A stretch of DNA of 64,000 nucleotides from Candidatus Microgenomates bacterium (GCA_016782545.1 JADHYG010000001.1:19837-83836), one strand, 5' to 3'; numbered from the stretch's first letter, positions 15,030 through 23,437 are shown. Notes: generated by a model from the sequence alone, not told the origin. A program made the numbers and translations.

Positions 15030-15115
15030 GAGGTCGTTCACGAAAATTTTTGTGTTCGCGGACCGTCCCGATGCAACATCGGGACTAATTGCGAACAACA
15101 AAAATTTTGTAAACT
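15030..15115. repeat. Large inverted repeat before efp
   Basis: CGAAAATTTTTGTGTTCGC (near 15041) faces GCGAACAACAAAAATTTTG (near 15091), and inside lies CCCGATGCAACATCGGGA. The CCCGAYG...CGTCGGG core recurs near 52320 and 61965. After it, to 15160, come tandem AATTACT words. No gene was seen. Confidence 0.75.
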
Positions 15116-15168
15116 CCCCGCCGCAAAATTACTAATTACTAATTACTTAATTACTAATTACTGTTTTT

Positions 15169-15732
15169 ATGATTCCAGTTACCAACCTCCGCAAAGGAGC
15201 ATTTTTTGAAGAAGACAATGTTCCTTTTGAAGTTTTAAAATACACTCATACTAAATTAGGTAGGGGAACAGCCAATATTAAAGTTAAAATTCGCAATCTT
15301 AAGACAGGAGCCTTGAATGAGAGGACTTTTACTTCCGGTGCTAAAGTAGAGCCAGCCGAATTAGAAGAAAAAGAAGCTCAGTTTTTGTATAAAGATGGTA
15401 AAGATTATTATTTCATGGAAGCAGTGAGTTTTGAACAATTTGCTTTGGCAAAAAAAATCTTAGGCAATAAAGCAAAATTTTTAAAAGAAGAACAAAAAGT
15501 GAAAATTCTTTTTTACCAAAATGAGCCTTTAAGTATTGAATTGCCGATCAAAGTAGAATTTAAGGTGATTGAGGCACCGCCGGGTATTCGCGGTGATACC
15601 AGTACTAATGTTTTTAAAGATGTGGTCTTAGAAAATCAGATGACGGCGAAAGCACCACTTTTTATAAAAGCAGGTGATATAATAGTAATAGATACGAGGA
15701 GTGGGGAATACATGAAGAAAATTAAAAAGTAA
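15169..15732 (+). CDS. efp: Elongation factor P, Arg at the modified-tip position
   Basis: Translation factor that relieves stalling at polyproline. Three OB-like domains are present in 187 aa (KOW-like residues 1-65, middle to 128, C-terminal with the signature VEFKVIEAPPGIRGDT). In the tip loop the sequence is KLGRGTANIKVK: where E. coli has the beta-lysylated Lys34 in PGKGQ this protein has Arg, and the Pro is Leu. Arg at this position is modified by rhamnosylation in some proteobacteria; no EarP-like gene is visible here. It is followed by lgt after 22 bp. Confidence 0.95.
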   Translation: MIPVTNLRKGAFFEEDNVPFEVLKYTHTKLGRGTANIKVKIRNLKTGALNERTFTSGAKVEPAELEEKEAQFLYKDGKDYYFMEAVSFEQFALAKKILGNKAKFLKEEQKVKILFYQNEPLSIELPIKVEFKVIEAPPGIRGDTSTNVFKDVVLENQMTAKAPLFIKAGDIIVIDTRSGEYMKKIKK

Positions 15733-15754
15733 AAGTGAAAAACTAAAAACGATT

Positions 15755-16603
15755 ATGTTTCCAATACTTTTTTCTCTAGGACCAATTTCTGTTTCATCTT
15801 TTGGTTTTTTTGCGGCCGCGGCTTTTTTGCTGGCTTGTTTTTTAATTTGGAAATTTTCTCATGAAGAGCTTTTGTTTAGCAAGACGCCAATAGAAGACGA
15901 AACTCTTTTTGACGCTGTTTTTATTTTTATTCTTGCTAGTTTTTTTGGAGCGAGATTGATTTTTATTTTTTCTCATTTTCAGAATTTTGGTTTTAATTTT
16001 TTAAGTTGGATTTTAGTTAGACAGGCAAGCGGTTTTTATTTTTTAGGCGGTTTTATTGTTGGTTGTGTTTTCTTATTTATTTTTTCTTTGAGGAAAAAAC
16101 TTGATTTTTGGAAGATGGCAGACCTTTTTTCTTTGGGGATAACAGCGGTTCTGCCGCTTTGTTTTATTGGCGCTTTTTTAGATGGAGTTAGTGCGGGAGC
16201 AAAAACAACTTTACCTTGGGGCATTTTATTTACGGGGCTAGAAGGAAAAAGACATCCTGTTCAACTTGTTGGGGCAGTTTTTTTCTTGTTATTTTTTTTA
16301 ATTTTGAAAAAGGTAAGATTTTTGGTTCTTAAAAGAAGAGAAAAGAAGGGGGTAATTGTTTTTAGTTTTTTAAGTTTTTCAGGTCTGGTTCTTTTTCTGC
16401 TTGATTTTTTAAAAGAAGGCGAGATATACTTAGGAGGACTAAAAAAAGACCAGTTTTTATATTTAACAGCGGCTATTATCAGCAGTGTTTGTTTATATAA
16501 ACAATTAGAAAGGAATTTTAAAAATGATTTTCGGGCTTTTTATCAATATCTAAAATCAACAAAGAAAATTAAATTAACTCTTAAAAAGAAAGGAAAAAAA
16601 TGA
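15755..16603 (+). CDS. lgt: Prolipoprotein diacylglyceryl transferase-like membrane protein
   Basis: A 282-aa polytopic protein matching the Lgt family, which transfers diacylglycerol to the lipobox Cys of prolipoproteins. Family landmarks are the opening LFSLGPISVSSFGFF, GARLIFIFSH, FYFLGGFIVGC and the KRHPVQLVGA motif, with seven hydrophobic segments. Conservation is weaker than in typical Lgt and a basic C-terminal tail (KKIKLTLKKKGKK) is added. It lies between efp and a DksA-like gene, overlapping the latter by four bases (ATGA). Confidence 0.8.
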   Translation: MFPILFSLGPISVSSFGFFAAAAFLLACFLIWKFSHEELLFSKTPIEDETLFDAVFIFILASFFGARLIFIFSHFQNFGFNFLSWILVRQASGFYFLGGFIVGCVFLFIFSLRKKLDFWKMADLFSLGITAVLPLCFIGAFLDGVSAGAKTTLPWGILFTGLEGKRHPVQLVGAVFFLLFFLILKKVRFLVLKRREKKGVIVFSFLSFSGLVLFLLDFLKEGEIYLGGLKKDQFLYLTAAIISSVCLYKQLERNFKNDFRAFYQYLKSTKKIKLTLKKKGKK

Positions 16604-16962
16604 TTAGATTTCCCAAAAAACTTTTAGGCCCAATGGCTAAATATTTTGAAAAACAAAAAAAGAAGACTGAGAAACAGCTTTCTTCAGTAGAAAAAGAAGA
16701 TCCGTTTGCCGACACCGATAGGTTAATAGATAATGCCGCCTCAGACACAGAAGCAAAAGAACAGTTTGATCATTTAAGGGCGGAAAGCTTGAAAGAACAG
16801 CTTGTGAGTCGATTGCAAAAAATCGAGAAAGCGCTTTTTAGAGTTAAAAAGGGAAAATATGGTAGTTGTGAAAAATGCGGCAAGATGATTAACACCGATA
16901 GACTAGCCGTGAATCCCACCGCCACCCTTTGTCTTGAGTGTGAAAAAAAATCAAAGAAATGA
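16600..16962 (+). CDS. DksA/TraR-type zinc-finger protein
   Basis: A 120-aa protein with an N-terminal helical region and a C-terminal DksA C4 finger, CEKCGKMINTDRLAVNPTA followed by CLEC. DksA proteins bind the RNA polymerase secondary channel. Lacking a clear DxxDxA coiled-coil tip, this is closer to the short TraR/YteA-like group. It overlaps lgt upstream and the pseudouridine synthase downstream by four bases each, so the three are translationally coupled. Confidence 0.85.
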   Translation: MIRFPKKLLGPMAKYFEKQKKKTEKQLSSVEKEDPFADTDRLIDNAASDTEAKEQFDHLRAESLKEQLVSRLQKIEKALFRVKKGKYGSCEKCGKMINTDRLAVNPTATLCLECEKKSKK

Positions 16963-17681
16963 TTGCTCCTAAAATTATTTTTGAAGACCTCCAGATTTTA
17001 GTGATTGACAAACCATCGGGTGTGGTAGTAAACCAAGCGGAGAGTGTGAAGGAAGAGACGATACAAGACTGGATAGAAGAAAAATTCGAAATTCGAAATT
17101 CGAAATTCGAAATTGCGTCGGACTTTGTCCGACGAGCTGGTATTGTGCATCGACTGGACAAAAAGACTTCTGGACTTTTAATAATTGCTAAAACTCCACA
17201 AGCTTTTGAAAATCTTAAAGCGCAGTTTAAAGAGCGGCAGGTTAAGAAAAAATATCTGGCTTTAGTCCATGGCAAAATGGAATCTTCTGAGGGTGAAATA
17301 GCTTTGCCAATAAAAAGACTTCCTTGGGACAGAAAAAAATTTGGCATTATTCCCGGTGGTAAAAAATCAAGAACAAAGTTTAGAGTAATTTCATGTTTCA
17401 TGTTACACGCTACATGTTACACGTTTCTGGAAGCTAGTCCAATAACAGGGCGAACGCATCAAATTAGAGTTCATTTTAAGCATTTAGGCCATCCATTAGT
17501 GGGGGATTTAAAATATAGCGGCCGAAGAGTGAAACAAGATATGGAATTTTGTCCTCGGCTTTTTCTTCATGCTGCTTATATTTGTTTTACTCATCCTCAA
17601 ACCAATAAAAAACTAGAACTCAAAAGCTCTTTACCTCAAGACCTAGAAAAAACACTCCAAGGCTTAAATAAAGTTGAATAA
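16959..17681 (+). CDS. RluA-family pseudouridine synthase with repeat-derived inserts
   Basis: A 240-aa enzyme converting uridine to pseudouridine in rRNA or tRNA. The catalytic Asp lies in the diagnostic GIVHRLDKKTSGLLI, and the C-terminal KxxR-like part reads ASPITGRTHQIRVHFKHLGHP. No S4 domain is present. Two stretches are written by repeats: residues 41-58 by a heptamer array AAATTCG plus the palindrome CGTCGGACTTTGTCCGACG (17080-17135), and residues 145-158 by the tandem CATGTTACACG words near 17395-17425. Both keep the frame and lie in loops away from the active site. The exact target base is unknown. Confidence 0.9.
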   Translation: MIAPKIIFEDLQILVIDKPSGVVVNQAESVKEETIQDWIEEKFEIRNSKFEIASDFVRRAGIVHRLDKKTSGLLIIAKTPQAFENLKAQFKERQVKKKYLALVHGKMESSEGEIALPIKRLPWDRKKFGIIPGGKKSRTKFRVISCFMLHATCYTFLEASPITGRTHQIRVHFKHLGHPLVGDLKYSGRRVKQDMEFCPRLFLHAAYICFTHPQTNKKLELKSSLPQDLEKTLQGLNKVE

Positions 17682-17830
17682 TAATTTATTAAGATTTGGC
17701 AGATTGGGTTGAATGGTTTATAATGAATTGGAGAGATAATTTAAATAAGAAATTCTAAGACTCTCCGCCAGCTGGCGGATCGTAAAGAATTCCTGCCTGT
17801 CGGCAGGCAGGCCTAATGGAGGTGATAATT

Positions 17831-17959
17831 ATGGGAAGTAGAGGCGGATATTATTCCGGCGAACAAAGAAAAAAGAAGAAAAAAGACTTGGAAAAGAAAG
17901 CGAAGAAGCTTTCTTTTAAAAAAGCTAGTGTTTTGCCAAAAGTGAGAATAGAAAAGTAG
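17831..17959 (+). CDS. Small basic protein with strong Shine-Dalgarno
   Basis: A 42-aa frame starting MGSRGGYYSGEQ and continuing with a Lys-rich helix (KKKKKDLEKKAKKLSFKK) and VLPKVRIEK. An excellent AATGGAGGTGATAATT ribosome-binding site places it seven bases before the ATG, much better than most genes here. Not recognised; the basic character suggests RNA or ribosome binding. Palindromic CCGCCAGCTGGCGG and TGCCTGTCGGCAGGCA repeats lie just upstream (17765-17812). Confidence 0.6.
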   Translation: MGSRGGYYSGEQRKKKKKDLEKKAKKLSFKKASVLPKVRIEK

Positions 17960-18030
17960 TGAGTAGGGAAGAGAAGAAATACAGTAGAAATTCATTGAAA
18001 GACAGTGGAAATAAAGAAATTAAGATCTTG

Positions 18031-18180
18031 GGAGGTTGGACCTCCTGGAGGTCCAACCTCTAAGAAAGAAGATAAAAGAGAAATTGGGAAATCTGACAGG
18101 GTCCAACCCTGTCAATCAGGGTTGGACCCTAAAACAAATTAAGACCCTGTGAGGTCGGACCTTAGGAAAGGTCCGACCTC
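18031..18180. repeat. Cluster of three GAGGTYGGACCT palindromes
   Basis: Three hairpins stand in series: 18031-18060 (GGAGGTTGGACCT with its inverse), 18094-18130 (ACAGGGTCCAACCCTGT and an inverted ATCAGGGTTGGACCCT) and 18151-18180 (GAGGTCGGACCTT with its inverse). They belong to the dispersed family found around and inside the RAYT gene at 37804-38484. No gene lies between 17960 and 18225. Confidence 0.88.
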
Positions 18181-18225
18181 TTAAGAAAAGAAATAAGATA
18201 ACGTAAAGTTTATTAATTCAAGACA

Positions 18226-19224
18226 ATGATTAAGAAAAAAAGAGCAAAAAAGAAAAAAGAGGGCAGCCTGAAAAGGTGGTTTTTTGTTTTGGGGGCAATT
18301 TGTCTTTTTTTTATTCTTGGAAAGCTTATCTTTAGTTATCGAAAAAGAATCTGGAAAAATGGAAGACTGAATTTTGTTTTAGCAAGCAAGCCTGTTTTGT
18401 TTTTTTCTCTTTCTCCTGAAGAAAAAAGTTTAACCATAGTTAAAATCCCTCAAGAGACTTATGTTGAAGTGACAAGAGGGTTTGGCGCTTACAAAATAGA
18501 ATCAGTTTATCCTTTGGGAGAGCTTGAAAAAAAAGGCGGTGAACTTTTAATAGAAACAACCCAAGAATTTTTGGGAATACCAGTAGAAGCGTATGCACGC
18601 TTCTACAATTTCCAATTTCCAATTTCCAATTTCCAATTAAATAAAGAAGGATTTATACAAGCGAAAAGAAAGATTGCCAGTTGGGGGGTTTTGTTAAGAC
18701 CGCGAAAAGTGCTTCAATTTTTGAAAGAAGATTTAGAAACTAATTTAAGTTATTGGGATATTGTCAAAATCTGGTTAGCTTTTAAGAAAGTTAATATCGG
18801 TAAAATATCTTTTATTGATCTTGGAGAGCAAAGAGTTTTTTCAAAATTCTCTCTTGCTGATGGTGGAGAAGGAAAAAAGGGTGATCCATTATTGGTTGAC
18901 GATGTTTTGCAGGAATTTTTCTTTGAGCCTGAAATCAGGAAAGAAGAGATTTTAATTGAGGTTTTAAATGGAACAGACTATTCTGGTTTGGCGCATAATG
19001 CGGCAAGGATCATCAGTAATATTGGCGGTAAAGTTGTTAGAGCAGGCGATAATGAAGAAAAAGTTAAAAAATGTCAGCTAAAAGCAGAAAAACAGATGCT
19101 TAAAAGCTTTACTTTTTTAAAGATTAAAAAGATTTTTGACTGCCAAGTTTTAGAAGAAGAAGGTCAGGATTTGATAATGATAGTTGGCGATGATTATCAA
19201 AGAAAGCTTTTTTCAAAAGAGTAG
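18226..19224 (+). CDS. LytR-C-domain envelope protein
   Basis: A 332-aa protein with a basic cytoplasmic start, one membrane helix (WFFVLGAICLFFILGKLIF), a diverged LCP/LytR-like middle region and a C-terminal LytR_C domain recognised by EILIEVLNGTDYSGLAHNAA. The catalytic Arg/Asp pattern of active LCP phosphotransferases is not evident, so it may not transfer wall polymers itself. Residues around 125-137 (NFQFPISNFQ) are encoded by a heptamer array, CAATTTC, at 18606-18640. The role is likely in cell-envelope assembly. Confidence 0.75.
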   Translation: MIKKKRAKKKKEGSLKRWFFVLGAICLFFILGKLIFSYRKRIWKNGRLNFVLASKPVLFFSLSPEEKSLTIVKIPQETYVEVTRGFGAYKIESVYPLGELEKKGGELLIETTQEFLGIPVEAYARFYNFQFPISNFQLNKEGFIQAKRKIASWGVLLRPRKVLQFLKEDLETNLSYWDIVKIWLAFKKVNIGKISFIDLGEQRVFSKFSLADGGEGKKGDPLLVDDVLQEFFFEPEIRKEEILIEVLNGTDYSGLAHNAARIISNIGGKVVRAGDNEEKVKKCQLKAEKQMLKSFTFLKIKKIFDCQVLEEEGQDLIMIVGDDYQRKLFSKE

Positions 19225-19232
19225 ATAAGGGT

Positions 19233-19886
19233 TTAAACTTGTTTTTTAAGAGAGGGAAAATAAGTTTTGTTTTCTCCAGGAGAAAAACTTGGTTGTCCTT
19301 TGAGCCCTTTCCCTTTTTTGACTTCTCGTAAAAAAATGGAAAGAAAATTTTCCTTGACATTTTTTATCAGAGCTTCATATTGATAGCCTTTGTGAATAAG
19401 TTTTTTAAGACGGAAGGAGAGATTATCAGGAATGGTGCCTAGATAGGTTTTATCTTCAGTTCTTATTTCAATTGAATATCCTTTAGAGCTAAGAGTGACA
19501 TTTTGGCCAATAGATAAAGAAGAAAGAGTTTTTTGAGTGGCGATTTTCACCAAAACAATGCTTTTTGTTTTTCCTGATTCTTCTAAAAAAAGCGTAGGAG
19601 AAACAATAAGGCCATCTTTTTGAGGTTTTATTTGTTTTAATCTTTTGAGTCTTTGTAAATTTTTGTTGGCCATTGGATTAAAACGATCAATGCTTAAAGT
19701 CTTTCTGAAGTAGTAACGGGCTTGCTTAATTTTTCCCAATTTGATGAAGGCATAGCCAAGTCTATTGATAGTGTCAATTTCTTCAGGTAGTTTTTCAAGA
19801 ATTTTTTGATTAAGTTCAACTGCCTTTTTCCAATCAGATAATAGAGCGGCGTTGATTGCTTGTTGTTGAAGTTTTTCTTCTTCCAT
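19233..19886 (-). CDS. TPR-repeat protein
   Basis: A 217-aa soluble protein. Residues 1-75 contain two tetratricopeptide repeats (AVELNQKILEKLPEEIDTIN, ALGYA-like RLGYAFIKLGKIKQARYYF), a protein-interaction scaffold. The remainder is a beta-rich domain (VLVKIATQKTLSSLSIGQNV, YLGTIPDNLSFRLKKLI) that is not recognised. It is convergent with the LytR-C gene, with 8 bp between stops. Function unknown. Confidence 0.72.
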   Translation of the reverse strand: MEEEKLQQQAINAALLSDWKKAVELNQKILEKLPEEIDTINRLGYAFIKLGKIKQARYYFRKTLSIDRFNPMANKNLQRLKRLKQIKPQKDGLIVSPTLFLEESGKTKSIVLVKIATQKTLSSLSIGQNVTLSSKGYSIEIRTEDKTYLGTIPDNLSFRLKKLIHKGYQYEALIKNVKENFLSIFLREVKKGKGLKGQPSFSPGENKTYFPSLKKQV

Positions 19887-19997
19887 TAGAATTAGAGTAT
19901 AGAAGCAATTTTAAACAGTTGTCAAGTAGCAAATCTAGAGTTTGCGATTATTTAAAGAGATGGTAAAATACAGTAATTAGAAATTAGAAATTTTCTT

Positions 19998-20738
19998 ATG
20001 TCTGGTCATTCAAAGTGGAGTACAATTAAACGAGAAAAAGGCGCCAATGATCAAAAAAGAGGCCAAATTTTCACCAAGCTGGGAAAAGCAATTACGATTG
20101 CTGTTAAAGATGGCGGTGGAATAACCGATCCTGATAAGAATTTCAAGCTTCGTCTAACTATTGATAAAGCTAGAGAAGCAAATATGCCAAAGGACAACAT
20201 TAAAAGAGCCCTTCTCCGCCATTCGGCGAATCAGGGTAAACTTGGGGGTGGGGGATGGAAAGAAGTTTTGTACGAAGGATATGGGCCTTTTGGCATTGCC
20301 ATCATTATTGAGGCGGTTACTGATAATAAAAAAAGAACCTCTCAGGAATTAAAAAGAGTTTTTGAAAGAGGAGGGGGAAGACTGGCTTCTACTGGTGCTG
20401 TGAATTATCTTTTTGAGCGAAAAGGGTTGATTGTTATTGAGAAAAAAGATTTAACTGAAGATCAGGTTTTGGAAAAAGCACTTGAGGCAGGTGCTGAAGA
20501 CTTAGAAGAGACTGAAGATGGATTTGAGATTTTTACTGAGCCGCAAAAACTTAATCAAGCCAAAGAAAAAATCAAAAGCTTTGGATTAAAAATTATTGAT
20601 AGTGAATTGAGCTTTCGTCCTAAATCAACTGTCAGCATCACTGGAGAAGAAAAAGCAAAGAAAATATTAAAACTTATGGATGCTTTTGAAAGTCTTGATG
20701 ATGTGCAAAAGGTTTATGCTAATTTTGATTTGTTGTAA
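19998..20738 (+). CDS. yebC: YebC/PmpR-family translation or transcription regulator
   Basis: A 246-aa TACO1/YebC protein. The conserved start SGHSKWSTIKREKGANDQKRG and the block KDNIKRALLRH...YEGYGPFGIAIIIEAVTDNKKRT identify it. The family was described as transcriptional regulators; recent work links it to relief of ribosome stalling. Length is normal. It ends with TAATG shared with the start of the next gene, so both are co-translated. Confidence 0.95.
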   Translation: MSGHSKWSTIKREKGANDQKRGQIFTKLGKAITIAVKDGGGITDPDKNFKLRLTIDKAREANMPKDNIKRALLRHSANQGKLGGGGWKEVLYEGYGPFGIAIIIEAVTDNKKRTSQELKRVFERGGGRLASTGAVNYLFERKGLIVIEKKDLTEDQVLEKALEAGAEDLEETEDGFEIFTEPQKLNQAKEKIKSFGLKIIDSELSFRPKSTVSITGEEKAKKILKLMDAFESLDDVQKVYANFDLL

Positions 20739-21550
20739 TGATAAAAATTTATAAGCAGATTGCAAAGAGGTTTAAAAAGAGACAATTTTCAAAAAGAGTC
20801 CAATTAGTTTTGGTGACGATTATTTTAACTTTAGGTCTTATGGCGGCTCAACTGGCTTCTTTTGAGGAGCGGGGCTTAATGATTGTTGGTCTTTCAATTT
20901 TATCTCTTTTTCTTTCTGCTTGGGCGTTAAGAGAAAATTTAAAAGGCGTTAAATGGATAACCTTGCTGATTTTGCCGCCCTTTTTTAGTATGGCAGTGGG
21001 TTTTTTCTATTTTTTACTTCCTGTTCGTTGGTTAACCCGTCTTCCTTTTGCCGGCCTTTTTGCTTTGGGGATGTATGCTCTTTTATTAACAGAAAATATC
21101 TATAATGTGGCTACAGAACGATCAATTGGTCTTCTTAGAGTGGGCCAATCAGTGGGATTATTGCTTACTCTGATAACCTATTTTTTGTTAATTCAAACAA
21201 TTCTTTCTTTTCACTTTCCAAGTGTTTTAAATTTTATTCTGATTTTTATTTTTTCTTATTTTTTGACTCTTCAATCTCTTTGGTCGGTTGGGCTAGGGGA
21301 GAAGTTTAAAAAAGAGACATTGTATAGTAGTGTTATCTCTCTTTCTTTGGCTGAATTGGTTTTTATTTTTTCATTTTGGCCTGTTAAATTAACGGTTGAA
21401 GCTCTTTTTCTTACCACTGTTTTTTATGTTTTAATCGCCGCCACTCAGCAATATCTTTTGGGAAGATTTTTCAAAAAGACTATTAATGAATTATTAACAG
21501 TTTTACTGGCGGTTTTTTTATTATTGATTGTAACAACAAGCTGGCGCTGA
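20738..21550 (+). CDS. Polytopic membrane protein of unknown function
   Basis: Not recognised with confidence. It is 270 aa with about eight hydrophobic helices, a basic N-terminus (RFKKRQFSKRV) and a conserved-looking loop LTENIYNVATERSIGLLRVGQS between helices four and five. Such proteins (for example DUF5656-like) are common in CPR genomes. Its start overlaps the yebC stop by one base. Confidence 0.65.
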   Translation: MIKIYKQIAKRFKKRQFSKRVQLVLVTIILTLGLMAAQLASFEERGLMIVGLSILSLFLSAWALRENLKGVKWITLLILPPFFSMAVGFFYFLLPVRWLTRLPFAGLFALGMYALLLTENIYNVATERSIGLLRVGQSVGLLLTLITYFLLIQTILSFHFPSVLNFILIFIFSYFLTLQSLWSVGLGEKFKKETLYSSVISLSLAELVFIFSFWPVKLTVEALFLTTVFYVLIAATQQYLLGRFFKKTINELLTVLLAVFLLLIVTTSWR

Positions 21551-21720
21551 AATTTTTTAAGGGTTTGGTTGTGGAGCAGGGGATATAGTTTGATATAGTT
21601 AAATAGCCTATAATATTTAAAGTGAGTCTAAAAGCCCTATAGTATATTTCACGGATTGTGGATAACATTTCACGACATGAGAAAGTTATTTATTCTATTC
21701 TCTGATTAAATCGAGGACAA
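21551..21720. other. AT-rich gene-free segment with a consensus DnaA box
   Basis: No gene is apparent. A perfect DnaA-box sequence, TGTGGATAA, lies at 21658-21666, and CCTATAGTATATT near 21638 recurs near 22624. Together with the following tandem units it could mark an origin-like or regulatory region, but dnaA and dnaN are not nearby. Confidence 0.45.
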
Positions 21721-21730
21721 AAGTTGCGCA

Positions 21731-22258
21731 TAAAACTAATGGTTTAGGCCATTGTTATCCTCTAAATAGCCGTTGACCATTTTATTTACAAAAAAATCAG
21801 CCTCAAAAATTAATGTTTAAACCGCTAATATAGGCTAAACTCGGTTTAATCTCAAGGGCTGGTCTCTAAGCCTTATTTGAGCAGTTCTTTCTCTAAGGTG
21901 CTAATTAAAACTAGAGGAGAGGTTTAATTTAGCTTCAAGAACGATCATTCAGCCTGTTGTTATCCTCTAAATCGCGCAAGTTATTATTTTTCTTTGAAAA
22001 AATCAGCCTCAAAAATTAATGTTTATATTGTTGTTATGGGCTAAACTCGGTTTAATCCTCAGATAACCATAAATAGACCGAAATTACTCTTTACTTCTTT
22101 TAAACAATGGCTGTTTCTTTCTTGTCTTTAGCCTTGAAATCAATGATTCAGGCTGTTATTATCCTCTAAATCAATGATATGTAATATTTATGCTTCGGGA
22201 ATTTTAGCCTTGAAAGTTAATGTTTTAACTGTTATTATGCGCTAAACTCGCTTTGCTT
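21731..22258. repeat. Three ~200-bp degenerate tandem units
   Basis: Two blocks alternate. Block A carries GTTATTATCCTCTAAAT-like sequence at 21752, 21957 and 22155; block B carries CAGCCTCAAAAATTAATGTT and then TTATGGGCTAAACTCGGTTT-like sequence at 21797, 22002 and 22204. Spacing is 198-205 bp. The A and B blocks are themselves similar (TTAGCCTTGAAATCAATGATT precedes block A copy 3), so six ~100-bp units may underlie the array. No frame is kept open. Confidence 0.8.
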
Positions 22259-22886
22259 CTTAGAGACGTTTTAAGACGTTATTTCAGGATGACAACTACA
22301 AGAGGATGACTATTCTTGTCATTCCGGGCCTGCCTGCCGGCAGGCAGGCAGGCTTGACCCGGAATCTATGATGACAATTACACTCTCTTCTAGTAAGAGG
22401 ACGTGAGAATCTAAAAATAGAGACATTTTAAGGAGGGAAGCTAAAAATGAATAATGTCGCACAAGATAGCTTTTACGACGTTAATTAGGCATCAGCTTTG
22501 GAGAAGTGGTTAAAATGTCATAACATGGTTGTGAGAAGATAACGAATTAAAATTCGTCAATCCAAAAATATTTAATTTTATTGCTTATTTCCCTCTAGGT
22601 TTTCTTTTAACATTTCTTCTGTCCTATAGTATATTGAAACAATTTTCAATTTCTAATTTTCAATTGACATAAATCCCCTACTTTGTTAAAAAAATAACAA
22701 ATTCCAGCCAAAGGTTGGTCCGCCCATGGCGGAAAAATTTATCAACCCAAATTTGCCTTATAAAGACCTATCTTTAAGAATAAAAACGTCTTAAAAACGT
22801 TCTAAGAGCCTTGTAGGTTCAGAAATATAGAAGTGAGATGTGAGAGATGGGAATTTTTGATGCTGATATTTTGAATTCTTGAATCT
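22259..22886. other. Gene-free segment with palindromes and a tiny frame
   Basis: TTGTCATTCCGGGCCTGCCTGCCGGCAGG-type palindromes lie at 22318-22370. At 22447 an ATG with a strong TAAGGAGGGAAGC site opens a 13-codon frame (MNNVAQDSFYDVN) that ends at TAG; the frame continues with plausible residues to a second stop, which looks like a decayed gene or a short leader. Nothing else was recognised. Confidence 0.4.
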
Positions 22887-23030
22887 TTGCCTGTCCGCAA
22901 TGCAAAGCATAGCTTTGGCAGGCGGGAAGTGAGAAAAGTCTTATCTCACTTCAAGAACATCAAAAAATCAAGAGTTCAACTTCAAAAACCTCTCACTTCT
23001 CACATCCTACTTCTTGTAACGATTAAAAGA
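22829..23030. repeat. Dispersed inverted repeat related to 32254-32400
   Basis: AGAAGTGAGATGTGAGAGAT and GGGAATTTTTGATGCTGAT stand near 22829, with inverse words AAAATCAAGAGTTCAAC and CTCACTTCTCACATCC at 22965-23008. The same left and right words flank 32259-32390. A CTGTCCGC/GCAGGCGGG palindrome sits in the centre. Confidence 0.65.
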
Positions 23031-23048
23031 ATGTGTTTTAATAACTCA

Positions 23049-23216
23049 ATGATAACTAATTTAATTACAGAAATCAGTGAGGAAGTCATTTCTATTTTTC
23101 AAGGATTTAAAAAACAAATCCAAGAATCAGTTAATGATTTAAAAAATGAAATTAAAAATCTTCGGACTGATTTTGTTGTGGAAATTGAAAAATTCAAAAC
23201 CAAATTTAAAATTTAG
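23049..23216 (+). CDS. Short coiled-coil protein
   Basis: A 55-aa frame, MITNLITEISEEVISI onward, with heptad-like hydrophobic spacing (FQGFKKQIQESVNDLKNEIK). The frame is open further upstream but that part is made of repeat sequence, so the ATG at 23049 is preferred. No good ribosome-binding site is present. It may be a real small protein or a chance frame. Confidence 0.4.
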   Translation: MITNLITEISEEVISIFQGFKKQIQESVNDLKNEIKNLRTDFVVEIEKFKTKFKI

Positions 23217-23305
23217 CTATTTTTTTTAAACCCACTTTTTATTTTTTTCACGAAGGTAATTGATGTGAATAAAGTTGCCTGCAATGGTGGGTAATTTTGA
23301 CAAAC

Positions 23306-23403
23306 TTGACAACGTCGCACAACCTAGTGTAGAGTATTATTAACGGGGGACCATTTTACGACATCTTTTAGTTGTCGCAAAATGGTCTAGTCAGGTATTG
23401 TGC
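23306..23403 (+). promoter_or_regulatory. Promoter and cruciform-like hairpin before xerC-like gene
   Basis: TTGACA (23306-23311) and TAGAGT (23330-23335) are 18 bp apart. Downstream, 23349-23387 forms a long hairpin, GACCATTTT/AAAATGGTC plus CGACA/TGTCG, with one mismatch. Outside it GCACAA (23317) faces TTGTGC (23398). The nested symmetry suggests either a structured 5' leader or a recombinase-binding site. Confidence 0.6.
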
Positions 23404-23437
23404 AGGCCATTTTTATATTTGATATTTAATTTTTCTT

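Noticed and set aside
16600..16603. UGA recoding as in SR1/Gracilibacteria
   Set aside because: lgt, several pilins and the PaaX-like gene at 28638 end at TGA with the next gene or spacer following directly, so TGA acts as stop.
18031..18180. Regularly spaced palindromes as a CRISPR array
   Set aside because: The units are palindromes in alternating orientation with irregular spacing and match the RAYT-associated family.
21551..22258. Calling this region oriC outright
   Set aside because: One perfect DnaA box and repeat units are suggestive, but no dnaA/dnaN neighbours are present and skew could not be computed.
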